Assembly (NCBI RefSeq): GCF_000820765.1
Contig: NZ_CCYH01000029.1
Coordinates: forward strand, 227,747-291,746
DNA length: 64,000 nt
Source: Candidatus Soleaferrea massiliensis AP7
GTDB lineage: Bacteria > Bacillota > Clostridia > Oscillospirales > Ruminococcaceae
Direction of reading: 5' to 3'
Program-made: the position numbers and the translations under genes
Notes under the pieces: generated by a model
Databases searched by the model: none
Told to the model about the DNA's origin: nothing
The model's input: the letters and a program-made list of their open reading frames with translations, nothing else
Shown here: in pieces, positions 27,923 to 35,610 of the stretch
How positions within the stretch are numbered: the first letter of the stretch is position 1
Layout: every line of letters starts with the position of its first letter

Positions 27923-28351
27923 TCAGGTCGTCTTGTCCTTCCAAATTCTGCGCGCACAGTCAGGGCACACCCCGGTGATCTCCAGGCTGTGGCCGGTCAC
28001 GGTGTAGCCGGTCTGTTCCTCCAGCTGGCTGCACAGCTGCTCAATCGGACAGCTGTCAATCCGAACGGATCCGTCACAGACAGAGCATCGCAGCAGATGA
28101 CAGTGCGGATGATGGTTGAACTGGTAGCAGGCCTTTCCATCGCCGTTTATGGTTTTGATCAGGATGCCCTTCTCGGTCAGCACGCCGAGCGTCCGGTAGA
28201 TGGTGGACAGATTCACCTTTACATCGGGCGGAGAGGCCTTCAAAATCTCCTCCGCTGTCAGAGGCTTATGCGTAAATTCCAGGACCGACAGAATGAACCG
28301 CCGCTGTTTGGTGGCCTTCAGTTCCGCCTGTTCCAAAAGGTCTTCCGACAA
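27923..28351 (-). CDS. Fur-family metalloregulator
   Basis: TTG 28351 follows GGGGG and overlaps the stop region of the upstream exporter gene, giving 142 residues and translational coupling; an in-frame ATG at 28387 inside the exporter is the alternative. Winged helix: 'LKATKQRRFILSVLEFTHKPLTAEEIL', 'VNLSTIYRTLGVLTEKGIL'. Metal sites: 'HHPHCHLLRCSVCDGSV' and 'GVCPDCARRIW', i.e. the His cluster and two CxxC structural zinc pairs. Which subgroup (Zur, Fur or Mur) is not decidable by eye. It probably binds the inverted repeat at 29521-29547 and represses its own operon. Confidence 0.9.
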   Translation of the reverse strand: MSEDLLEQAELKATKQRRFILSVLEFTHKPLTAEEILKASPPDVKVNLSTIYRTLGVLTEKGILIKTINGDGKACYQFNHHPHCHLLRCSVCDGSVRIDSCPIEQLCSQLEEQTGYTVTGHSLEITGVCPDCARRIWKDKTT

Positions 28352-28352
28352 A

Positions 28353-29507
28353 TCAATGCACCCCCAATACCTGCAGGATGGTTCCAATCAATACGCCGGC
28401 CAGATAGACCGCCGCCATGATGCCAAGGTTTTCTTTTATATTGCGGTTGGTTTTAAAGAGCACGACAAAGCCGACGCCGACGCTGGTGGTAAGTCCGGCA
28501 ATGATCGCCCCAAAGCTGATGCTGCCGGCCAGATACAGCTCTGTCAGCACCACCGAAGCCGCACAGTTTGGAATCAGTCCGATGATACCGGCTATGGCTG
28601 GCTGGAATATGCTATCCGACATCAGAACCATCGACAGCCGCTCTTCTCCAAGCCAGGCCATGACGATGTTCATCAGCAGTGTTACAATCAAAATAAACAC
28701 AAAGATGTTCACGGTGTGCTGCAGCGCTCCACGGAAAATCCCGCCTTTGTGGCGATGATGCGCACATCCGCAATGGATGTCCTGTGGTTCTGAATGTGCG
28801 TGTCCGCCGGTCTGCGTGCCGTCCTCCTGAACTGTATGGCCCGCATCCATGCCATGATCATGCCCGCCGCAGGTGCATGTCCCATGATGGTGATGAGCAG
28901 CATGCGTTTCGTCTCCGAGGGCATACTGCTCTTTTTTATGAAGATGTTCATCTTCGGATACAGGATGCCCTTCTTCATGAAAATGTTCTTTTACAGACTG
29001 ACCGGTGCACGCGTTTCCCTGCGAGTGCGTAGACGCTTTCATACGTACATCCGTACGCTTCTCCCGATCCGCTGCTGCATGTGCCGCTCTGCCGCCGCTG
29101 TTTTTTCCTCGGTAACTGCGGGAGAAAAACAGGTTGGCGGCGACGCCGAGCACAACCGCGATCAGCACCTTGGTCAAAATGATTTTCCACATGGACATAA
29201 AGCTTCCCGGATTTGCGAGCAGCACCGGGATGGCTTCATCCGATGTGGAAATCAGCACCGCCAAAAACGTACCGATTGGAATCAGACGGTCGGCATACAG
29301 ATTCGCAGCCATGACCGAAAATCCGCACTGCGGAAAACAGCCCAGCAGCGCGCCGCCGATTGGTCCGGTTTTACCCGACCTGGTCAGAATCCGCGTGATG
29401 ACGCTGGACGAGCGATGCTCTACATATTCAATGATCAGATACGCCAAAAAAAGGAATGGCAGCATCTTCACAGAATCTATCAACGTTTCCAGAATAATAT
29501 CCCACAT
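28353..29507 (-). CDS. Putative heavy-metal exporter with His-rich loop (ArsP_2 / putative manganese transporter family)
   Basis: ATG 29507 follows AGGAGG by 6-7 nt; the longer frame crosses the promoter and is rejected. The product is 384 residues. Ten or so membrane helices are split by a long cytoplasmic or external loop (about residues 133-245) that is extraordinarily rich in His, Cys and acidic residues ('HAAHHHHGTCTCGGHDHGMD', 'HCGCAHHRHKGG'). Conserved membrane motifs: 'GALLGCFPQCGFSVMAANLY', 'STSDEAIPVLLA' and, in the second half, 'GLIPNCAASVVLTELYL', 'AGLTTSVGVGFVVLFK'. These are the duplicated halves of the 10TM exporter family. The metal (Mn, Zn, other) is not determined. The Fur-type gene follows with overlap. 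Confidence 0.85.
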   Translation of the reverse strand: MWDIILETLIDSVKMLPFLFLAYLIIEYVEHRSSSVITRILTRSGKTGPIGGALLGCFPQCGFSVMAANLYADRLIPIGTFLAVLISTSDEAIPVLLANPGSFMSMWKIILTKVLIAVVLGVAANLFFSRSYRGKNSGGRAAHAAADREKRTDVRMKASTHSQGNACTGQSVKEHFHEEGHPVSEDEHLHKKEQYALGDETHAAHHHHGTCTCGGHDHGMDAGHTVQEDGTQTGGHAHSEPQDIHCGCAHHRHKGGIFRGALQHTVNIFVFILIVTLLMNIVMAWLGEERLSMVLMSDSIFQPAIAGIIGLIPNCAASVVLTELYLAGSISFGAIIAGLTTSVGVGFVVLFKTNRNIKENLGIMAAVYLAGVLIGTILQVLGVH

Positions 29508-29520
29508 GGTTGTACCTCCT

Positions 29521-29547
29521 AAATGCAAATGCGAATCATTTGCATTT
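29521..29547. promoter_or_regulatory. Fur/Zur-type inverted-repeat operator
   Basis: AAATGCAAATG / CATTTGCATTT arms surround a 5-nt centre (CGAAT). The site starts 4 bp past the -10 box, so a bound repressor would block transcription initiation. The AT-rich inverted repeat is typical of Fur-family sites, and the downstream operon encodes a Fur-family protein. Confidence 0.75.
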
Positions 29548-29550
29548 AAT

Positions 29551-29579
29551 AGTATAACCGTTATCCCACCCTTTGTCAA
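29551..29579 (-). promoter_or_regulatory. Consensus promoter of the metal exporter-fur operon
   Basis: On the minus strand TTGACA (29574-29579), a 17-bp spacer and TATACT (29551-29556) lie directly upstream of the operator. The remaining 29580-29925 has no gene I can support. Confidence 0.88.
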
Positions 29580-29930
29580 TCTTTTCTTTGAAAAAAGAGG
29601 TGCTGCCGGTGAAAAAATTCTTTTTTCAGGCAGAAAACTACATGCATACAGTGTTTCTGTCTCGGACCATCCAATCCAGGGAATCTGACTGGTTTCCAAA
29701 CAAAATGCCTGCGGTACAGTTTCAGAAGTTATGACAGAAACGGGTGGATTGACATTTCTACACGTTCCTATCAGCATAGAAAAAGGAATTTGTTTGCTTT
29801 TGATGGACAAACCCGATCATCTGATGGAAACTGTCAATAAAACGCGCAAAATTGCATCAGAACATTGGTGGTATTTCTCATGTAAAAGCATTATAATGAA
29901 AGCAAATCACATGATAGAGGAGAATACAGA

Positions 29931-30323
29931 ATGAGTCTAGGAAATAATTTGTTTCACGCAAGAAAAAACAAGGGATTATCGCAAGAAATGGTCGCTGAAA
30001 AATTAGGTGTGAGCAGACAAACCATTTCAAAGTGGGAAACAGATGAAACGTTGCCCGATATCCAGCAGTCAAAAAAGCTTGCGGTTTTGTATGGTTTATC
30101 GTTAGATGAACTGATCGAATTTGACATTGATATCAAGGAGATTCAGGAAATCATTGAGAAGACAAACGATGAGGTCACTGAAAAAATAAACTGGACAAAG
30201 GCGTGGAGTAAAAAATACCCGATCCTTGCCCAATATCAAAATGAAGTTGAGGTATCCTATTATGCGTCGGAGCTGTGCAGCCTGCTAAGTGATTTTGAAA
30301 AAAATATGGATATGATGATTTAA
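29931..30323 (+). CDS. XRE-family regulator with C-terminal frameshift
   Basis: AGAGGAG lies 8 nt before ATG 29931. Residues 1-65 are a classic Cro/CI helix-turn-helix ('NLFHARKNKGLSQEMVAEKLGVSRQTISKWE', 'LPDIQQSKKLAVLYGLSLDELI'). Residues 66-130 are a helical extension. The in-frame stop comes after 'DFEKNMDMMI'. In another frame from 30314 the sequence continues 'DDLNALLVLKDILAVVWKNK' to a stop at 30389-30391; this looks like the natural C-terminus of the family. So one indel near 30305-30316 has shortened the protein by ~20 residues, or the base call is wrong. The DNA-binding domain is intact and may still work. Target unknown. Confidence 0.8.
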   Translation: MSLGNNLFHARKNKGLSQEMVAEKLGVSRQTISKWETDETLPDIQQSKKLAVLYGLSLDELIEFDIDIKEIQEIIEKTNDEVTEKINWTKAWSKKYPILAQYQNEVEVSYYASELCSLLSDFEKNMDMMI

Positions 30324-30391
30324 ACGCCCTTCTTGTTCTTAAAGACATTCTGGCAGTTGTTTGGAAAAACAAAAAGAAAAAGCAGCGTTAA

Positions 30392-30744
30392 ATTCTCGTT
30401 TATTGGACCGATTGAACCGCACCTCATCGGGAGGAAGTGTGGCGGCAGGTGAGACAAGAGTTTTCCAGCCTTTATTTTTGGGCACCCGCCTGACATAATC
30501 ATGCTGTTACAGGTTATGTAATTTCATTGCAAGATTTGATAAAACGGTTATTTGATACGGTTTTACAGGTCATATACAGAACGATTCTACACCTTACAAT
30601 CTTTAAAACCGTTATCCATTCTGATGTGCTGATTTTTTGAAATGATAAAGAGTTCGTATCGAAACACATGTCTTTTAAATGTTTTATATCCAGCTTTTAT
30701 GATTGATCCTGCCGTCATACACAAACATTTTGAAAACCATATAT
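30392..30744. other. Intergenic stretch between XRE gene and agrD
   Basis: AT-rich and without a gene I can support. A 60-codon minus frame at 30587-30769 runs through the agr terminator and has no ribosome site. Confidence 0.5.
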
Positions 30745-30792
30745 AAAAAGGGAAAAAGCCGTCTTTCAAGGCAGACGGCTTTTTCCCTTTTT
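30745..30792 (-). terminator. Terminator of the agrBD operon
   Basis: A 20-bp stem (AAGGGAAAAAGCCGTCT / AGACGGCTTTTTCCCTT) with an 8-nt loop and T-run, immediately after the agrD stop. Confidence 0.9.
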
Positions 30793-30797
30793 CGGAG

Positions 30798-30926
30798 TTA
30801 TTTTTTTATGATTTCTTTGGGGCATTTCGGCTGATAAATGATGAATGGCATGCAGGCACTGTTTCCAGATACTTTAGCCATTTTCTCGCCGACAGACTTA
30901 ACCGCTTTTGCAACTACCTTTTTCAT
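30798..30926 (-). CDS. agrD: AgrD-like cyclic lactone autoinducer precursor
   Basis: A 42-residue open frame starts at ATG 30926 with AAAGGAG about 8 nt upstream. The N-terminal half is an amphipathic basic helix ('MKKVVAKAVKSVGEKMAKV'), then 'SGNSACMPFIIYQPKCPKEI' and a KK tail. The 'SAC....YQPK.P' pattern is that of Clostridia AgrD precursors. In these, the Cys starts a thiolactone ring closed at the residue before the acidic/basic tail, and AgrB makes the C-terminal cut. By analogy the signal would lie within 'ACMPFIIY' or nearby; the exact ends cannot be read. A second Cys in 'PKCP' is unusual. Function: secreted quorum-sensing peptide. Confidence 0.88.
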   Translation of the reverse strand: MKKVVAKAVKSVGEKMAKVSGNSACMPFIIYQPKCPKEIIKK

Positions 30927-30959
30927 GGTTGACATCTCCTTTGCAATTTTGTTCTATTC

Positions 30960-31568
30960 TTACTCCGATTCCACATCCGCTTCACCGGAACGATGGCTCC
31001 TGTAAAGCTTATATACAATCGGAAGGGTAAGACAACAAGCCACTGTACTGACAATGACCATTACATTGGAAAAATCCTTGTTATGGCTAGATAACAGAAA
31101 GGAACATACAAACAGGCAGGTTAAAAATACAATCGACAGAATTTTGCATCGCAATATCAGTCCCCGATTGACGATAGGTCTTTCAATCGTGTCGCCTGGA
31201 GCATATTTGAGCAGAATCAGAAGATCCGCTGCAAATAAAACGACATATGCCCAAATTGGAAGCTTAGGTAAAATCATTGCCAAACCAATAGAGGTGTACA
31301 TAGTGATAACATAACTGAGAATACAGACTACCCGCAACGGAGCATGCGCTCCATTTGCAAACGCTCGGATGACAGTATAAGAAAGAATCGTAACCAACAT
31401 AACCGGCAGTACTCTCAAGATCCAAGCAGACAGCAGTACAATGCCGAACATCAGTATTTCCTGCAAAATCAACTCGACACCATATGTAACGACTTCCGGG
31501 TTTGTTTGGCCGCTTTCGTCTCCCCGAGTCGCATAATTTCCCATTTTCTCGGCCAGCTTATGTATCAT
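30960..31568 (-). CDS. agrB: AgrB-like peptide-processing membrane protease
   Basis: 202 residues with five to six membrane helices, normal for AgrB. The catalytic motif is clear: His75 in 'RAFANGAHA' and Cys82 seven residues later ('PLRVVC'), the same H-x6-C spacing as staphylococcal AgrB. It cleaves the AgrD C-terminus and closes the thiolactone in the membrane. GGGG about 10 nt before ATG 31568. agrD follows 33 bp downstream. No agrC or agrA gene is present on either side; instead the same-strand neighbour 65 bp upstream is a Spo0A-like regulator. Confidence 0.93.
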   Translation of the reverse strand: MIHKLAEKMGNYATRGDESGQTNPEVVTYGVELILQEILMFGIVLLSAWILRVLPVMLVTILSYTVIRAFANGAHAPLRVVCILSYVITMYTSIGLAMILPKLPIWAYVVLFAADLLILLKYAPGDTIERPIVNRGLILRCKILSIVFLTCLFVCSFLLSSHNKDFSNVMVIVSTVACCLTLPIVYKLYRSHRSGEADVESE

Positions 31569-31591
31569 GGTTTATCAACCCCTATGCATTT

Positions 31592-31620
31592 ATTATAAGC
31601 AACTTTTTGTCGGATTGCAA
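31592..31620 (-). promoter_or_regulatory. agrBD promoter with embedded 0A-box-like site
   Basis: Minus strand: TTGCAA (31615-31620), a 17-bp spacer, TATAAT (31592-31597). On the plus strand TTTGTCGGATT at 31606-31616 differs by one base from the Spo0A box TTTGTCGAATT. It lies in the spacer and overlaps the -35 by two bases, a position where binding would interfere with RNA polymerase. The Spo0A-like gene is next to it. Binding is inferred, not shown. Confidence 0.55.
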
Positions 31621-31633
31621 CAACATTCATCTT

Positions 31634-32389
31634 CTAAAAAACGCAATTTTCGACATCTGAGTGCAAATATTTTACAGCTTGTGTCAGAAATTCTCCATTG
31701 GTCATTTTGACACACGATCCGAAAACCTGTTGGTATAACGGTGTATCCTGCGAAACGATGCTGCTGATGGCATGACGGATGCCGCGTTCCACGCTGAGCG
31801 AATTGCCTTCATCCAGCAGCTTGGATACAATCGGGTACAGGTTCTTGGTGATCAGGTGCAGCAGCTTTTCATCCTGATAGGCTTCGATCAGTGCCTGTCT
31901 CAAATACCGGTAGCTTTTGGTACGGGTAGGTAGCTTCAGTTCGCACAGGAAGCTCTCCACCATCTTTTCGGTGTTGACCGACATGGGCTGCGCGGTATCA
32001 AGTCCGGCGTTTTTCGTAAGCAGCACCATATTCAGTTTGTCCAGTATCATTTTGGCGCTGACCGGCTTGATCAGATAATAGTCGATATTCAATTGTGCCA
32101 GCGTTTGAATGATGCTGTCTGTTCCGAGTCCTGACACGATAAAAATGACCGGATTGTAATCCGGAATTTTGGTGCGGATATAATCCACGATATAGGTTCC
32201 GTCGTAATGCGGCATAATGATATCCAGAATGACGATGTCCGGACGCAGCTCCTGCAGCTTGATCAGAGTATCCCGGCCATCTACCGTTTTCGCCACGATT
32301 TTGTAGTTTTCAAACATGATGATCTGCCGTGCGAGCGTCTCCAGCCAGGACGCATTGTCATCCGCCAACAGTATTGTATATTCTTTCAT
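31634..32389 (-). CDS. Spo0A-family response regulator (paralogue)
   Basis: ATG 32389 follows AAGG by 9 nt; 251 residues. The receiver domain (1-120) has the acidic pair Asp10/Asp11, phospho-Asp56 in 'DIVILDIIMPHYDG', Ser86 and Lys108 in 'YLIKPVS'. Asp56 is also the Spo0A site in Bacillus subtilis. The C-terminal domain (~142-251) follows the Spo0A DNA-binding fold: 'ELKLPTRTKSYRYLRQALIEA', 'LHLITKNLYPIVSKLL', 'SVERGIRHAISSI', 'GSCVKMTNGEFLTQAVKYL'. The recognition-helix block 'VERGIRHAI' is close to the canonical 'VERAIRHAI', but the rest is divergent. The usual spo0A neighbours (spoIVB, recN) are absent, so this is probably a second, specialised copy. No histidine kinase gene is adjacent. 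Confidence 0.85.
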   Translation of the reverse strand: MKEYTILLADDNASWLETLARQIIMFENYKIVAKTVDGRDTLIKLQELRPDIVILDIIMPHYDGTYIVDYIRTKIPDYNPVIFIVSGLGTDSIIQTLAQLNIDYYLIKPVSAKMILDKLNMVLLTKNAGLDTAQPMSVNTEKMVESFLCELKLPTRTKSYRYLRQALIEAYQDEKLLHLITKNLYPIVSKLLDEGNSLSVERGIRHAISSIVSQDTPLYQQVFGSCVKMTNGEFLTQAVKYLHSDVENCVF

Positions 32390-32422
32390 GAAGACCAACC
32401 TTTATAATTCTCTTTTTGGTAA

Positions 32423-32451
32423 ATTGTACCTCATCTCATCGCAAATGTCAA
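32423..32451 (-). promoter_or_regulatory. Vegetative promoter of the Spo0A-like gene
   Basis: Minus strand: TTGACA (32446-32451), 17-bp spacer, TACAAT (32423-32428), about 34 bp upstream of the start codon. Confidence 0.85.
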
Positions 32452-32632
32452 CGCTTCATGTCAAAAGTTCTCAAATTTTCTGGTTCAGCGCCCAAAAGCG
32501 CCTTTCTGCCGCTGTGTACGGCCTGTCCTGGTATGCAACAAGACGGACTGTTTCTGAATATACTGTATCAGGGCGGACTGGGTATTCCCCTTTGCTTCCG
32601 CTTTATAACCAACAAACGCAATGGAGGTCTGA

Positions 32633-34741
<2,109 letters not shown>

Positions 34742-35115
34742 CCGAATTCTCTATTTGCTTGCATGCTCAACCGCCTGCAGATGCATCTGTCGGTTTTGAT
34801 TCTTCATCACCGTACAGCGAGCCCACACAGAAAAGCGGCAAGTGGATGCATGAATCTTCTATACCTCAACAGCATTTGTGCGGCGCTGAAAAAAAACTGC
34901 CTGTCCGCTTCCACATGTGTACGCATAACGGGATCCGGATTTCTACGGGTAAAACATGCGCATCCATGCTTTGCCCATATATCGCACAGTATTGGTATAG
35001 AACATCTTTCATTTCATCCCAGCAAGGTTTGCCATCCTCAAAGTAAGGAGCGGCTTCCATAAATGGAAGCCGCTCCTGTTCGTTATATCCGTTTTTCTTC
35101 ATGACAGAATGCCAA
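34742..35115. other. Intergenic stretch between convergent collagen-like and csoR genes
   Basis: No gene I can support. An 89-codon minus frame (34866-35135) overlaps the csoR end, reads through the hairpin and lacks a ribosome site. A recognisable hairpin lies at 35046-35077. Confidence 0.5.
35046..35077 (-). terminator. Hairpin downstream of csoR
   Basis: A perfect 15-bp stem AGGAGCGGCTTCCAT / ATGGAAGCCGCTCCT with a 2-nt spacer, 40 bp past the csoR stop. No T-run follows, so termination is plausible but not certain. Confidence 0.5.
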
Positions 35116-35394
35116 TCATCTGGAAAGCTTGTCAATTACACGGATGAGTTCTTCTACTTTTGCTGTGGCGGCATCCTCATCCCCGCTTTGCATTGCATCG
35201 GAGACACAGCCGAGCATATGCGCACGGATAACCTCCTTGTTTGCCCGGTTGAGGATCGCTTCGGCGGCCATGATCTGATTGGAGATATCAATGCAGTACT
35301 GGTCCTCCTCCATCATGCGCAGGATGCCGTCAATCTGGCCGCGTGCCGTCTTCAGCAGACGTCCGATCTGTGCTTTATCCGCTCTCATATGCAT
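35116..35394 (-). CDS. csoR: CsoR-family copper-sensing repressor
   Basis: 92 residues, all-helical. The copper ligands of CsoR are in place: Cys34 ('QYCIDI'), His59 and Cys63 ('RAHMLGC'), the C-H-C set that distinguishes CsoR from the nickel/formaldehyde sensors RcnR and FrmR. AAAGGAG is 4 nt before ATG 35394 (a second ATG two codons later is equally well placed). It lies 9 bp downstream of copA in the same operon, and a CsoR-type operator overlaps the copA leader, so the operon should be derepressed by Cu(I). Confidence 0.93.
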   Translation of the reverse strand: MHMRADKAQIGRLLKTARGQIDGILRMMEEDQYCIDISNQIMAAEAILNRANKEVIRAHMLGCVSDAMQSGDEDAATAKVEELIRVIDKLSR

Positions 35395-35403
35395 CGTTCT
35401 CCT

Positions 35404-35610
35404 TTACTGAATGGATACCACTTCATAGCCCGCATCGGTGACCGCTTTGCTGAGCATCTCATCGGAAACCGGGCCGCTCAGGACCGCCACCGCACACTTT
35501 TCTTCCAAATTGACCACGGCTTTTACGCCTTCCAGTTCATTGAGCGCCTTTTCAACCCTTCCGCTGCAGTGCGCGCACATCATACCTTCAATCATAATCT
35601 TCTTTTCCAC
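35404..35610 (-). CDS. Possible internally initiated CopZ-like chaperone within copA
   Basis: Inside the copA frame AAGGAGG (minus strand) lies 8 nt upstream of a GTG at 35610. Initiation there would give a 68-residue protein, the exact size of CopZ, with 'GMMCAHC' near its start. A strong ribosome site at the very position where a free CopZ would begin is unlikely to be chance. It suggests either a recent fusion of copA and copZ or a dual product. Separate synthesis is inferred. Confidence 0.5.
   Translation of the reverse strand: MEKKIMIEGMMCAHCSGRVEKALNELEGVKAVVNLEEKCAVAVLSGPVSDEMLSKAVTDAGYEVVSIQ

Noticed and set aside
29731..29934. 67-codon plus frame upstream of the XRE gene
   Set aside because: No ribosome site and no domain; it overlaps the XRE start.
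34866..35135. 89-codon minus frame after csoR
   Set aside because: Overlaps the csoR stop out of frame, reads through a 15-bp hairpin, has no ribosome site and no recognisable domain.
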